Assembly: GCF_003058265.1 (NCBI RefSeq)
Contig: NZ_QBUK01000010.1
Span: 156,898-220,897, forward strand
Direction of reading: 5' to 3'
Origin: Flagellimonas amoyensis
GTDB lineage: Bacteria; Bacteroidota; Bacteroidia; Flavobacteriales; Flavobacteriaceae
DNA: 64,000 nt
Position 1 is the first letter of the stretch, and each line of letters begins with the position of its first letter. The notes beneath the pieces are model-generated. The model was not told where the DNA came from. It did not search any database and worked only from the letters and a program-made list of their open reading frames with translations. Positions 24,065 to 33,262 of the stretch are shown here, in pieces. The position numbers and the translations under genes were made by a program.

Positions 24065-25117
24065 TTATTTTGTTTCGTTGAACGAGTTCCATCCTTGTGC
24101 CGTGATGGGAATTTTGGTCTCCGCCCGGGTAATCAGATGTATCCCTTCACTTTTCTCCGTCATATGCCCGATCACCGTTAGGTTCGGATTTCCCTTGATC
24201 TTGGGAAAATCGGCCTGGTCAATGGTGAAGAGGAGCTCATAGTCTTCCCCGCCGCCCAATGCGACCATGGTACTGTCCATTTTGAATTCCTCACAAGTGG
24301 CAATGGCCGATGGGTCCAAGGGAATCTTGTCCTCAAAAAGATTGCAACCCACATCCCCATGCTTACAGAGGTGGAGGATTTCAGAGGAAAGCCCGTCACT
24401 GATATCGATCATGGAAGTGGGCTTTACCTCCAGTTTTTTCAAAAGCGCCACCATGTCCTTACGTGCCTCTGGTTTCAACTGTCGTTCCACAAGATAGGAA
24501 TAGGCTTCCAGGTCCGGTTGGCTGTTGGGGTTCACCTTGAAGACTTCCTTTTCACGTTCCAACACCTGAAGCCCCAGATAGGCGCCACCCAGATCGCCGG
24601 TGACCACCAAAAGATCGTTTGGTTTGCTTCCTTTTCGGTAAACGATCTCATCTTCATTTGCCGCTCCCATGGCCGTAACACTGATGATCATCCCTTTGTT
24701 GGACGATGTGGTGTCACCCCCAACCAAGTCCACATGGTACAGTTTGCAGGCCAGGGCCACTCCTTCGTAGAACTCTTCCAGGGCCTCAAGGGGGAATCTA
24801 TTGGAAACGGCAATGGAAACCGTCACTTGGGTCGGCTGGGCATTCATGGCGCAGATATCGGAAAGGTTCACCATCACCGACTTGTATCCTAAATGCTTGA
24901 GGGGCACATAGCTGAGGTCAAAATGTACCCCTTCCACCAGCATATCGGTGGAAACGATCACTTTTTTGTCCTTGAAGTCCATTACCGCGGCGTCGTCACC
25001 AATGCCAACGAGGGACGATGGCTGTTTCAGTTCAAAATTTTGGGTCAAATGGTCAATGAGCCCAAACTCGCCGAGCTCTTCCAATGAGGTACGTTGTGGA
25101 TTCTTGTCTTCTAGCAT
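24065..25117 (-). CDS. thiL: Thiamine-monophosphate kinase
   Basis: 350 aa from ATG at 25117 (MLEDKNPQRTSLEELGEFGLIDHL). ThiL phosphorylates thiamine phosphate to the active cofactor thiamine diphosphate. Family features: GEFGLI start, GIGDDAAV (Mg/ATP acidic motif), VSTDMLVEGVHFDL, KSVMVNLSDICAMNA, DLVGGDTTSS, MIDISDGLSSEILH and GGGEDYELLF. The PurM-like ATP fold is complete. It is divergent from the SUF operon. A -7 box lies only four bases before the ATG. Confidence 0.95.
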   Translation of the reverse strand: MLEDKNPQRTSLEELGEFGLIDHLTQNFELKQPSSLVGIGDDAAVMDFKDKKVIVSTDMLVEGVHFDLSYVPLKHLGYKSVMVNLSDICAMNAQPTQVTVSIAVSNRFPLEALEEFYEGVALACKLYHVDLVGGDTTSSNKGMIISVTAMGAANEDEIVYRKGSKPNDLLVVTGDLGGAYLGLQVLEREKEVFKVNPNSQPDLEAYSYLVERQLKPEARKDMVALLKKLEVKPTSMIDISDGLSSEILHLCKHGDVGCNLFEDKIPLDPSAIATCEEFKMDSTMVALGGGEDYELLFTIDQADFPKIKGNPNLTVIGHMTEKSEGIHLITRAETKIPITAQGWNSFNETK

Positions 25118-25121
25118 TTTG

Positions 25122-25129
25122 CAAAAGTA
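25122..25129 (-). promoter_or_regulatory. Promoter -7 element of thiL (leaderless candidate)
   Basis: TACTTTTG on the minus strand, exact TAnnTTTG match, four bases before the ATG; CTTG 21 nt upstream could be the -33 element. Transcription would begin at or within a base or two of the start codon. Confidence 0.45.
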
Positions 25130-25286
25130 AACAGGATCGGTGGAACTTGGCAAGACGACACGGAGAAAGGTGAAAAACCCATGTAGCCGACCCTGCGCGA
25201 ACGATAGGGCGCCCTGCATAGAAAACCCCTATGGAATCATTCGTTATTATAATGTTAGTATGTATGGTAAAACCCTACTTAAATAG

Positions 25287-25294
25287 TATATTTG
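25287..25294 (+). promoter_or_regulatory. Promoter -7 element of the SUF operon
   Basis: TATATTTG, exact TAnnTTTG match, 28 nt before the first SUF gene. No clear TTTG at -33. No IscR/SufR-type dyad was recognised in the 206-nt gap. Confidence 0.6.
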
Positions 25295-25322
25295 TAGGCT
25301 ATTTAGATTAAATTCAAGTAAG

Positions 25323-25652
25323 ATGATTAAAGTATCGGAAACAGCAAAGCTGAAAGTGGTGTCGCTCATGGCCGAGGAAGGCTTTGATGCAACTACCGAT
25401 TATGTCCGTGTGGGCGTGAAGAGTGGTGGCTGCAGCGGATTGTCTTACGAACTTAAGTTTGATAAGTCCGTAGAAGACACAGATAAGATTTTTGAAGATA
25501 ATGCCGTGCGGATCATCGTGGACAAAAAGAGCTTTTTGTACTTGGTGGGCACCACACTGGAATATTCCGGAGGATTGAACGGAAAGGGGTTTGTCTTCAA
25601 TAACCCTAATGCACAGCGCACTTGTGGGTGCGGTGAAAGTTTTTCATTGTAA
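25323..25652 (+). CDS. sufA: HesB/IscA-family iron-sulfur carrier (SufA-like)
   Basis: 109 aa, normal length. A-type carrier that receives clusters from the SufBCD scaffold and hands them to apo-proteins. The three invariant cysteines are present: Cys37 in GGCSG, Cys101 and Cys103 in TCGCGESF. First gene of the SUF operon, 39 nt before sufB, behind a -7 promoter box. Symbol by position and family; erpA/iscA would be equally valid family names. Confidence 0.93.
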   Translation: MIKVSETAKLKVVSLMAEEGFDATTDYVRVGVKSGGCSGLSYELKFDKSVEDTDKIFEDNAVRIIVDKKSFLYLVGTTLEYSGGLNGKGFVFNNPNAQRTCGCGESFSL

Positions 25653-25691
25653 TTTTTGACATAAAGCCTTCAATTGGCTAACTTATAAGAT

Positions 25692-27137
25692 ATGGCTTAT
25701 ACAGAGGAAGAATTAAAAAAAGAACTGGAGACCAAAGAGTACGAGTACGGTTTCTATACGGATATTGAATCGGATACCCTGCCCAAAGGGTTGAACGAGG
25801 AGATTGTTATTGCCATTTCCAAAAAGAAGGAAGAGCCCGATTGGATGACGGAGTGGCGATTGGAAGCTTTTCGTGCTTGGCAGGAAATGGAGGAGCCCGA
25901 GTGGGCGAACGTGACCTATAAAAAACCTGATTTTCAAGGTATTTCTTATTACTCGGCGCCCAACAAGAAGCCAAAATACGATAGTTTGGACGAGGTAGAC
26001 CCTGAATTGTTGGACACCTTCAAAAAGTTGGGTATTTCCATTGACGAGCAAAAGAAATTGGCAGGTGTTGCGGTGGACATCGTGATGGATTCCGTTTCCG
26101 TGGCCACCACCTTTAAAAAGACCTTGGCCGAAAAAGGCATCATATTTTGTTCCATTTCCGAAGCCATTAAAGAACACCCGGAGTTGGTGAAGAAATACAT
26201 CGGAACCGTTGTCCCCAAAAAGGACAACTTTTATGCAGCCTTGAACTCGGCCGTTTTTTCTGATGGTTCTTTCTGCTACATTCCCAAAGGGGTCAGATGC
26301 CCCATGGAGCTTTCCACCTATTTCCGGATCAACCAAGCCGGAACAGGCCAATTCGAGAGAACTTTGGTGGTTGCCGATGAGGGCAGTTATGTAAGTTATT
26401 TGGAAGGATGTACCGCACCGTCACGTGACGAAAACCAATTGCATGCCGCTGTAGTGGAACTGATTGCATTGGACAATGCCGAAATCAAATACTCTACCGT
26501 ACAGAACTGGTTCCCAGGGGATAAAGAAGGAAAAGGAGGCGTTTTCAATTTCGTGACCAAGCGCGGACTTTGCGAAAAGAACGCCAAGATTTCATGGACA
26601 CAGGTAGAGACCGGTTCCGCTGTAACCTGGAAATACCCATCTTGCGTTTTGAAGGGGGACAATTCCATCGGCGAATTCTATTCCATTGCCGTGACCAACA
26701 ATTTCCAGCAAGCCGATACCGGGACCAAGATGATCCACTTGGGTAAGAATACCAAGAGTACCATCATTTCCAAAGGAATTTCCGCAGGCCAGTCGCAAAA
26801 CAGTTATCGTGGATTGGTTCAAGTGAGCAGTCGTGCCGAGAATGCAAGAAACTTTTCCCAGTGCGATTCCCTATTGATGGGCAATCGTTGTGGGGCCCAT
26901 ACCTTCCCCTACATTGAGGTGAAGAACAAATCGGCCCAGATAGAGCACGAAGCCACCACAAGTAAAATTGGCGAAGACCAGATTTTCTACTGTAACCAGC
27001 GGGGTATCGATACCGAAAAGGCCATTGCGCTCATCGTAAACGGTTTCAGTAAGGAAGTCTTGAACAAATTGCCCATGGAATTTGCCGTGGAGGCCCAAAA
27101 GCTATTGGAAATCAGTTTGGAAGGTTCGGTAGGATAG
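25692..27137 (+). CDS. sufB: Fe-S cluster assembly scaffold SufB
   Basis: 481 aa, standard length. Core subunit of the SufBC2D scaffold complex. Family segments: [73 protein letters not shown] with the conserved Cys of EGC(T/S)AP, and near the end [37 protein letters not shown], which contains the Cys and Glu implicated in cluster building. Followed by an 87-nt gap containing a dispersed repeat before sufC. Confidence 0.96.
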   Translation: MAYTEEELKKELETKEYEYGFYTDIESDTLPKGLNEEIVIAISKKKEEPDWMTEWRLEAFRAWQEMEEPEWANVTYKKPDFQGISYYSAPNKKPKYDSLDEVDPELLDTFKKLGISIDEQKKLAGVAVDIVMDSVSVATTFKKTLAEKGIIFCSISEAIKEHPELVKKYIGTVVPKKDNFYAALNSAVFSDGSFCYIPKGVRCPMELSTYFRINQAGTGQFERTLVVADEGSYVSYLEGCTAPSRDENQLHAAVVELIALDNAEIKYSTVQNWFPGDKEGKGGVFNFVTKRGLCEKNAKISWTQVETGSAVTWKYPSCVLKGDNSIGEFYSIAVTNNFQQADTGTKMIHLGKNTKSTIISKGISAGQSQNSYRGLVQVSSRAENARNFSQCDSLLMGNRCGAHTFPYIEVKNKSAQIEHEATTSKIGEDQIFYCNQRGIDTEKAIALIVNGFSKEVLNKLPMEFAVEAQKLLEISLEGSVG

Positions 27138-27194
27138 CTTCGGCCATGCTCAACTACCCAATGTGATTTGGTGATTGAGCGAAGTTGAAATCAC
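27138..27194. repeat. Dispersed inverted repeat between sufB and sufC
   Basis: GCTCAA (27148-27153) pairs with TTGAGC (27175-27180); flanks CTTCG...CGAAG and ACTACCC...GGTGAT extend an imperfect hairpin. The right half (TGATTGAGCGAAGTTGAAATCAC) is of the same type as other GAGCGAAG repeats in the window. It lies inside the SUF transcript, so it is transcribed. Confidence 0.55.
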
Positions 27195-27224
27195 AAATAA
27201 TAAGACAGGATACAATTATACAAG

Positions 27225-27977
27225 ATGTTAGAGATCAAGAATTTACACGCAAGCGTAGAAGATAAGGAAATCCTTAAGGGAATAGACCTAAAGGTAAATG
27301 CAGGAGAGGTACATGCCATTATGGGTCCCAATGGATCAGGAAAAAGCACCTTGGCCGAAGTGATCGCGGGCCAGGAAGAATTTGAAGTAGGCGAAGGCAC
27401 CATCCTTTTGGATGGGGAGGACTTGGAAGAACTTTCTCCGGAAGAAAGGGCCCACAAAGGCGTTTTTCTGTCATTTCAATACCCGGTTGAAATCCCCGGG
27501 GTCTCGGTGACCAACTTTATGAAGACCGCCATCAACGAATCCAGAAAGGCACAGGGATTGGAGGAGATGCCTGCCAATGAGATGTTGAAAAAGATCCGTG
27601 AAAAGTCCGAACTCTTGGAAATCGACCGTAAATTCTTGTCCCGTTCCCTGAACGAAGGGTTCTCTGGAGGGGAGAAGAAACGGAACGAAATCTTCCAAAT
27701 GGCCATGTTGGAACCTAAATTGGCCATTTTGGACGAGACCGATTCAGGATTGGATATTGATGCCCTACGCATCGTGGCCAACGGGGTGAACAAACTGCGC
27801 AGCAAGGACAATGCCATCATCGTGATCACCCACTACCAGCGATTGTTGGATTATATTGTTCCTGATTTTGTGCACGTATTGTACAATGGAAAAATTGTGA
27901 AATCCGGCACTAAGGAACTCGCCCTTGAGTTGGAAGAAAAAGGATATGACTGGTTGAAACAAGAAGCGGCCGTTTAA
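27225..27977 (+). CDS. sufC: SufC ATPase of the SUF system
   Basis: 250 aa ABC-type ATPase that drives SufBC2D. Walker [10 protein letters not shown] (34-42), Q loop in [12 protein letters not shown], signature [20 protein letters not shown], Walker [20 protein letters not shown] and switch His in VITHYQR. The signature and D-loop wording are specific to SufC and not to other ABC proteins. It begins after a repeat-bearing gap and ends 2 nt before sufD, so sufC and sufD are translationally coupled. Confidence 0.97.
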   Translation: MLEIKNLHASVEDKEILKGIDLKVNAGEVHAIMGPNGSGKSTLAEVIAGQEEFEVGEGTILLDGEDLEELSPEERAHKGVFLSFQYPVEIPGVSVTNFMKTAINESRKAQGLEEMPANEMLKKIREKSELLEIDRKFLSRSLNEGFSGGEKKRNEIFQMAMLEPKLAILDETDSGLDIDALRIVANGVNKLRSKDNAIIVITHYQRLLDYIVPDFVHVLYNGKIVKSGTKELALELEEKGYDWLKQEAAV

Positions 27978-27979
27978 GA

Positions 27980-29305
27980 ATGGAAAGCATGGATTTGAAA
28001 GAAAAATTAGTATCGTCTTTTTTGGCTTTTGAGGACAGTGTGGATCTAGATCATCCGGTACACGAAGTCCGTTCGGAGGCCATCAAGAACTTTGAGGCCA
28101 AAGGGTTTCCGTCCAAAAAGGAGGAAGCTTGGAAATATACATCGCTCAATAGCCTTCAAAAAATCGATTTCAGCATCTTTCCAAAGGAAGAGACCAATTT
28201 GGAATATAAGGATGTTAAGAAATATTTCCTTCACGAGATCGATACCTACAAAATTGTGTTTGTGGATGGGGTATACAGCTCCTATCTGTCGGAAACCACA
28301 CATGATGGGGTAGACGTCTGTTTGATGAGTTCCGCGTTCAGTAAGCCCATGTTCCGTCAAGTGATCGAGGTCTATTTTAACAAGGCGGCATCGCAGGATG
28401 AGTCGTTGACTTCGTTGAACACGGCCTTCAGTAAGGAAGGGGCCTACATCTATATCCCAAAGAACAAAATGCCCAAAAAGCCCATCCAGATATTGCATTT
28501 GGCCACGGGCAATGAAGCTGCTTTGATGCTCCAACCACGGAACCTGATCGTGGCAGAGGACAATGCAGAGGTACAGATCATAGAGCGCCACCAAAGTTTG
28601 ACGGACAATGAGGTGTTCACCAATTCCGTGACCGAGATTTTCGCGGGCAAGGATGCCATTGTGGACTACTACAAGGTTCAGAACGATGCCGCAACAGCTT
28701 CGTTGGTGGACAACACCTATATTTCCCAAAAGGACAGCAGTGTGGTTCGGGTGCATACGTTCTCTTTCGGAGGAAAGCTGATCCGCAACAACCTGAACTT
28801 CTTTCAAAACGGCGAACGTATCGATTCTACCTTGAAAGGCGTGACCATTTTGGGCGACAAGCAGCACGTGGACCATCATACCTTGGTGCACCACAGGCAG
28901 CCCAACTGTGAGAGCCATCAGGATTATAAAGGAATTTTTGGTGACCGCTCCACAGGCGTGTTCAACGGGAAGATCATTGTGGACAAAATTGCCCAAAAAA
29001 CGGATGCCTTCCAGCAGAACAACAATATTTTGCTGAGCGATAAGGCGACCATCAACTCAAAGCCCCAATTGGAGATCTTTGCGGACGATGTAAAATGTTC
29101 CCACGGGTGCACCATCGGTCAATTGGACGACGAAGCCCTGTTCTACCTTAGGTCAAGGGGCATCCCGAAAAAGGAGGCCACGGCTTTGTTGATGTACGCT
29201 TTTGCCAACAATGTGCTGGAGAGTGTACGCATTCCCGAACTCAAGGCAAGGGTGAACAAGATCATTGCCAACAAACTGGGCGTACGGGTCGGATTTGACC
29301 TGTAA
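27980..29305 (+). CDS. sufD: Fe-S cluster assembly protein SufD
   Basis: 441 aa, paralogue of SufB and its partner in the scaffold. Family features: EEAWKYTSL near residue 43, GAYIYIPKNKMPKKPIQILHLA, the parallel beta-helix core, HHTLVHHRQPNCESHQDYKGIFGDRSTGVFNGKIIVDKIAQKTDAFQQNNNILLSD-type C-terminal region with the His implicated in iron entry, and the closing DDVKCSHGCTIGQLDDEALFYLRSRG. ATG at 27980 overlaps none of sufC (stop ends 27977). SufS follows after 23 nt. Confidence 0.95.
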   Translation: MESMDLKEKLVSSFLAFEDSVDLDHPVHEVRSEAIKNFEAKGFPSKKEEAWKYTSLNSLQKIDFSIFPKEETNLEYKDVKKYFLHEIDTYKIVFVDGVYSSYLSETTHDGVDVCLMSSAFSKPMFRQVIEVYFNKAASQDESLTSLNTAFSKEGAYIYIPKNKMPKKPIQILHLATGNEAALMLQPRNLIVAEDNAEVQIIERHQSLTDNEVFTNSVTEIFAGKDAIVDYYKVQNDAATASLVDNTYISQKDSSVVRVHTFSFGGKLIRNNLNFFQNGERIDSTLKGVTILGDKQHVDHHTLVHHRQPNCESHQDYKGIFGDRSTGVFNGKIIVDKIAQKTDAFQQNNNILLSDKATINSKPQLEIFADDVKCSHGCTIGQLDDEALFYLRSRGIPKKEATALLMYAFANNVLESVRIPELKARVNKIIANKLGVRVGFDL

Positions 29306-29328
29306 AGAACTAAAAACAAAGGCATACG

Positions 29329-30555
29329 ATGTTGCAGACCGCTTTGGACATACAGACCATCCGCAAGGACTTTCCCATCCTCAACCGTGAGGTGAACGGA
29401 CAGCCTTTGGTGTATTTGGACAATGCAGCCACTTCGCAGACCCCACAACAGGTGATTGATGTGATCGTGGACTACTATCATCGCTATAATGCCAACATCC
29501 ACCGTGGGGTGCATACGCTTTCCCAGGAGGCAACGGATGCCTACGAGTTGGCCCGCCAAAAGATCCAGAAGCATTTCAATATTGGCAAGATCCACGAGGT
29601 GATCCTTACCTCAGGGACCACGCACGGGATCAATCTGGTGGCCACTGGTTTTACTTCCTTTCTAAAGAAAGGGGATGAGATAGTGGTGTCTGCCATGGAG
29701 CACCATTCCAATATTGTGCCTTGGCAAATGCTCTGTGAGCGTACCGGTGCAGTTCTCAAAGTCATCCCCATGAATCAGGAAGGGGAATTGATCATGGAGG
29801 AATACCATGTCCTATTGTCCAACAAGACCAAATTGGTGTTCTGCAACCATGTGTCCAATGCCCTGGGGACCATCAATCCTATTGAAGAGATCATAGATGC
29901 GGCCCACAAAGTGGGTGCAGCCGTTTTGATAGATGGGGCACAGGCTGCGGCACACATCAAACCCGACTTGCAGGCCCTTGACGTGGATTTCTATACCGTA
30001 TCGGCGCATAAAATGTGTGGACCGACAGGAGTGGGAATGCTCTATGGAAAGGAAGAATGGCTGAATAAATTGCCGCCTTACCAAGGCGGAGGGGAAATGA
30101 TCGCAGAAGTCTCTTTTGAAAAGACCACCTATGCCGATCTGCCCCATAAATTTGAAGCCGGAACACCCAACATTTGTGGTGGTATCGCTTTTGGTGCGGC
30201 TTTGGACTATATGGAAAACATCGGTTTTGGTGCCATTGCCCAATACGAGGATGAACTGATGCAATATGCCACACAGCAATTGCTCACCATAGAAGGATTG
30301 CGGATCTACGGGACAGCAAAACACAAGACTTCGGTGATTTCCTTCAATATTGAAGGTATCCATCCGTATGATATCGGCACCATTCTCGACAAACTGGGAA
30401 TAGCGGTCAGGACGGGCCACCATTGTGCACAGCCCATCATGGATTTTTATAAGATTCCGGGAACGGTACGTGCCAGCTTCAGCTTTTACAATACCCAAGA
30501 AGAAGTGGACAAGCTGGTGGAAGGGGTAAAACGGGCCCAGAGGATGCTTCTCTGA
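29329..30555 (+). CDS. sufS: Cysteine desulfurase SufS (class II)
   Basis: 408 aa PLP enzyme that strips sulfur from cysteine for cluster assembly. PLP Lys228 in SAHKM and the persulfide Cys366 in RTGHHCAQP, the SufS/CsdA loop form. N-terminal LVYLDNAATSQTP and TSGTTHGINLVA are typical. Works with SufE encoded 72 nt downstream, to which Cys366 passes its persulfide. Start ATG gives the family MLQTALDIQTIRKDFPIL beginning. Confidence 0.96.
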   Translation: MLQTALDIQTIRKDFPILNREVNGQPLVYLDNAATSQTPQQVIDVIVDYYHRYNANIHRGVHTLSQEATDAYELARQKIQKHFNIGKIHEVILTSGTTHGINLVATGFTSFLKKGDEIVVSAMEHHSNIVPWQMLCERTGAVLKVIPMNQEGELIMEEYHVLLSNKTKLVFCNHVSNALGTINPIEEIIDAAHKVGAAVLIDGAQAAAHIKPDLQALDVDFYTVSAHKMCGPTGVGMLYGKEEWLNKLPPYQGGGEMIAEVSFEKTTYADLPHKFEAGTPNICGGIAFGAALDYMENIGFGAIAQYEDELMQYATQQLLTIEGLRIYGTAKHKTSVISFNIEGIHPYDIGTILDKLGIAVRTGHHCAQPIMDFYKIPGTVRASFSFYNTQEEVDKLVEGVKRAQRMLL

Positions 30556-30582
30556 TCGTGAAGTTATCTTTATGATAAAGAC

Positions 30583-30613
30583 TTGACGGACAAACCGCCG
30601 AGTTGTACTTTTG
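30583..30613 (+). promoter_or_regulatory. Internal SUF promoter upstream of sufE
   Basis: TTG (30583-30585), 20-nt spacer, TACTTTTG (30606-30613), exact TAnnTTTG match at standard spacing, 14 nt before the sufE ATG. It would allow sufE-sufT-DUF2480 transcription apart from the main SUF promoter. Confidence 0.6.
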
Positions 30614-30627
30614 AACAAAACGGATAC

Positions 30628-31050
30628 ATGACCATACAAGAGATACAGGAAGAGATAGTCGACGAGTTTTCCATGTTTGATGACTGGATGCAACGGTACG
30701 AATACATGATAGAACTGGGCAAATCCCTTCCCTTGATAGATGGACAATATAAAACCGACGACAACCTCATTAAGGGGTGCCAGAGCAAGGTGTGGGTCCA
30801 TGCTGAGCTGGACGGTGACAAACTGGTATTTACCGCAGACAGTGATGCCATCATCACCAAGGGCATCATTGCCATACTGATCCGGGCGTTCAGCAACCAA
30901 AAGCCACAGGACATCATAGATGCCGATACAGCATTTATAGATGAAATCGGGTTGAAGGAACATTTGTCCCCCACAAGGGCCAACGGTCTGGTCAGCATGA
31001 TCAAGCAGATGAAACTGTATGCGGTGGCCTATCAAACACAGATAAATTAG
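30628..31050 (+). CDS. sufE: SufE sulfur-acceptor protein
   Basis: 140 aa from ATG at 30628 (MTIQEIQEEIVDEFSMFDDW); a longer frame has no conserved residues and runs over the internal promoter. SufE takes sulfane sulfur from SufS and delivers it to SufB. Acceptor Cys51 lies in the conserved loop LIKGCQSKVWV, followed by the DSDAIITKGIIAILIRAFSNQKPQDI helix region of the family. Followed by sufT after 5 nt. Confidence 0.95.
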   Translation: MTIQEIQEEIVDEFSMFDDWMQRYEYMIELGKSLPLIDGQYKTDDNLIKGCQSKVWVHAELDGDKLVFTADSDAIITKGIIAILIRAFSNQKPQDIIDADTAFIDEIGLKEHLSPTRANGLVSMIKQMKLYAVAYQTQIN

Positions 31051-31055
31051 ACAAG

Positions 31056-31385
31056 ATGAGCGAAGAAACCAATATAGATACCCAAGACTTGGGCGAAAAA
31101 ATAGTAAGGGTCCTGAAGACCATTTATGACCCTGAGATTCCAGTGGACATCTATGAACTGGGGTTGATCTACGATGTCTTCGTAAACGAGGAATACGATG
31201 TCAAGATCTTGATGACACTCACCTCGCCGAACTGCCCTGTGGCCGAAAGTTTACCGGTTGAGGTAGAAGAGAAGGTCAAGTCCATAGATGAGCTCAAGGA
31301 TGTGGAAGTGGAAATCACTTTTGATCCCCCATGGACGCAGGAATTGATGAGCGAAGAGGCCAAATTGGAACTCGGACTTCTGTAA
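31056..31385 (+). CDS. sufT: SufT/MIP18-family (DUF59) iron-sulfur maturation factor
   Basis: 109 aa. Opens with the family stretch VRVLKTIYDPEIPVDIYELGLIYDV and carries the conserved Cys60 in LTSPNCPVAESLP, ending with DPPWTQELMSEEAKLELGLL. SufT proteins help target clusters to some apo-proteins, mainly under high cluster demand. Last canonical SUF gene; it lies 5 nt after sufE and is followed by a repeat-bearing gap and a DUF2480 gene. Confidence 0.93.
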   Translation: MSEETNIDTQDLGEKIVRVLKTIYDPEIPVDIYELGLIYDVFVNEEYDVKILMTLTSPNCPVAESLPVEVEEKVKSIDELKDVEVEITFDPPWTQELMSEEAKLELGLL

Positions 31386-31494
31386 TTGTCCCCTTGAGGG
31401 GACTTCAGGGGTGTTATGATAGTTGTCCTCACTTTGGGGAAGGAGCACGGCGTATTTAAATAAGCTAAAGGAGATTCCCGCCTTCGCGGGAATG
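31386..31494. repeat. Composite dispersed repeat with ATTCCCGC hairpin
   Basis: CCCCTTGAGGGGACTTCAGG at the left is a GC-rich short hairpin (CCCCTTGAGGGG). At the right end ATTCCCGC (31475-31482), loop CTTC, GCGGGAAT (31487-31494) forms a perfect 8-bp stem; a variant with a compensating base-pair change is at 47533-47552. It lies between sufT and DUF2480, ending just before the DUF2480 start. Confidence 0.75.
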
Positions 31495-31500
31495 AAAAAG

Positions 31501-32007
31501 ATGGAAGAAGAAATCATAAATAGGGTAGCCCAGAGTAAATTGGTCACTTTTGACCTGGAGGATTATTATCCAAAAGGGGAAAGAAAGACCCTGGACATCA
31601 AGGACTGGCTGTACGAGGGCATCATATTGCGGGAAAAGGAATTCAGGGACCATGTGGAGGCCCACGATTGGACCCTCTATCAAGACGCTTATGTTGCGTT
31701 GCATTGCTCCACCGATGCCATTGTTCCCGGATGGGCTTTTATGTTGGTTTCCTCCAAATTGGCGCCCTTTGCCAAAAAAGTGGTGGTTGGTAGTCCAGAA
31801 GATTTGGAAACTGCACTCTACCAGACCATTTTGGAGAATCTGGATGTTTCGGATTTTGTGGATAAGCCCGTCATCATAAAAGGATGCTCCCACAAACCCG
31901 TTCCTGCGAATGCCTATATCATGGCTATGACCAAAATTCAACAGGTGGCCAAAAGTGTGATGTATGGCGAGGCCTGTTCCTCCGTGCCGCTCTATAAGCG
32001 GAAGTAG
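31501..32007 (+). CDS. DUF2480 family protein
   Basis: 168 aa from ATG at 31501; upstream Met codons lie in the repeat. Closely follows the DUF2480 pattern: EEIINRVAQSKLVTFDLEDYYPKGERK, IKDWLYEGIILREKEFRDHV, DWTLYQDAYVALHCSTDAIVPGWAFMLV, IIKGCSHKPVPANAYIMAMTKIQ and a closing SSVPLYKRK. Cytoplasmic, Bacteroidetes-restricted family of unknown function. Its presence right after SUF genes is common in Flavobacteria, which suggests a role around Fe-S biogenesis; the conserved Cys in HCSTDA and KGCSH are candidate ligands, a speculation. Confidence 0.85.
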   Translation: MEEEIINRVAQSKLVTFDLEDYYPKGERKTLDIKDWLYEGIILREKEFRDHVEAHDWTLYQDAYVALHCSTDAIVPGWAFMLVSSKLAPFAKKVVVGSPEDLETALYQTILENLDVSDFVDKPVIIKGCSHKPVPANAYIMAMTKIQQVAKSVMYGEACSSVPLYKRK

Positions 32008-32031
32008 CTATGTCCCTAAGGTGACTTTTCT

Positions 32032-32039
32032 TACTTTTG
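32032..32039 (+). promoter_or_regulatory. Promoter -7 element for DUF3078 gene
   Basis: TACTTTTG, exact TAnnTTTG match, 25 nt before the ATG at 32065. No -33 TTTG at good spacing. Confidence 0.5.
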
Positions 32040-32064
32040 CGGTCTAAACAGAAAACTCCATACT

Positions 32065-32997
32065 ATGAAAAAATCGCTTTTGACCGCTATGGCCTTCTTT
32101 GTCTTGGCATTGACCTTTGCGCAGACCGAAGAAGAACTGAAAGCCCAAATCGCCCCCAAAAAAGATTCCATTGCCGCCATCCAGTCCCGTGTGAACGCAC
32201 TGCAAAAACAATTGGATGCCCTGCCCGGATGGAAAATAGGTGCCTTTGGTACCATCGGAGGAAGCCTTTCCCAGTTCAACAACTGGTTTGCCCAAGGCAT
32301 TCCCAACAACTCATCGGGGAACATCGGCTTTACGGTAAATGCCTTTGCCAACCTTCAGGAAGAAAAGTTTTTTTGGAGAAATGCAGCCAATGTGAACCTC
32401 ACTTGGGTAAAATTGGACGATAAGGACGACCCGACCGATGATGATAGCTTCAGACAGGCCACGGATGTCTTCAACATTTCATCCCTTTACGGAAGGAAAC
32501 TGAGCGAGAAATTTGCCATTTCGGCTTTAGCAGAATACCGCACCACCATTTTGAGCAATTTTAACGATCCCGGTTATCTGGATTTTGGTGTCGGTGCCAC
32601 TTGGACGCCCATATCCGACCTTGTCGTGGTGATCCATCCCCTCAACTACAACTTTGTGTTCAGCAGCGAGGACAACATCTTCGAATCGTCCATGGGTGCC
32701 AAGATCGTGGCCGATTATACCAAGCAATTGGGCGCCGTGAGCTTCAAGAGCAACCTTTCCATGTTCCAGAGCTATAAGAGCAGTGATCTGAGCAACTGGA
32801 CATGGACCAATTCCTTCAGTTATTCCCTTTGGAAGATGATCGGGGTAGGATTTGATTTTGGATTGAGGAGCAACAAGCAAGAAACCCTCAACTATATCGT
32901 GAACAATGCCCCGACCCCTGACCCGGCCGCCACGTTCGATACAATTGATAATGAACTGCAAACGTATTGGACCTTGGGCTTGAGCTATAAGTTCTAA
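32065..32997 (+). CDS. DUF3078 outer-membrane beta-barrel protein
   Basis: 310 aa. Signal peptide MKKSLLTAMAFFVLALTFAQ, then a short coiled coil (EEELKAQIAPKKDSIAAIQSRVNALQKQLDALP) and a barrel-like region of alternating strands beginning GWKIGAFGTIGGSLSQFNNW, the DUF3078 signature. It ends in SYKF with a terminal Phe, the usual BAM recognition mark. Function unknown; abundant in Flavobacteria. It has its own -7 box and is followed by a strong terminator. Confidence 0.88.
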   Translation: MKKSLLTAMAFFVLALTFAQTEEELKAQIAPKKDSIAAIQSRVNALQKQLDALPGWKIGAFGTIGGSLSQFNNWFAQGIPNNSSGNIGFTVNAFANLQEEKFFWRNAANVNLTWVKLDDKDDPTDDDSFRQATDVFNISSLYGRKLSEKFAISALAEYRTTILSNFNDPGYLDFGVGATWTPISDLVVVIHPLNYNFVFSSEDNIFESSMGAKIVADYTKQLGAVSFKSNLSMFQSYKSSDLSNWTWTNSFSYSLWKMIGVGFDFGLRSNKQETLNYIVNNAPTPDPAATFDTIDNELQTYWTLGLSYKF

Positions 32998-33014
32998 GCC
33001 TAATTACAGGTACT

Positions 33015-33042
33015 AAAAAGCCCTCTTTTAGAGGGCTTTTTT
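33015..33042. terminator. Terminator after DUF3078 gene (bidirectional)
   Basis: AAGCCCTC-TTTTA-GAGGGCTT stem flanked by A-run on the left and T-run on the right, so it can serve both the DUF3078 gene and, on the minus strand, convergent hflX. The rest of the gap to 33262 holds only a 12-bp palindrome AGACCATGGTCT (33074-33085) that I cannot assign. Confidence 0.85.
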
Positions 33043-33262
33043 GTGGGGTGAAATATGATTTTTCAAGTTTTTAAGACCATGGTCTAAGTAGGTTAAGATC
33101 ATATAGATCAAGGTTCGACACTAAATGACTTAAAAACAATGTGAAAGTAGTCCGCACATGGCTAACCCCTAAATTTTTGTTGTGAACTGTCCAAAAACTG
33201 TGGTGGAAAGGCGCTAGGGGAACATTTGACCGGAAAAGGGAGACACTTTGTCCCGAACGGTT

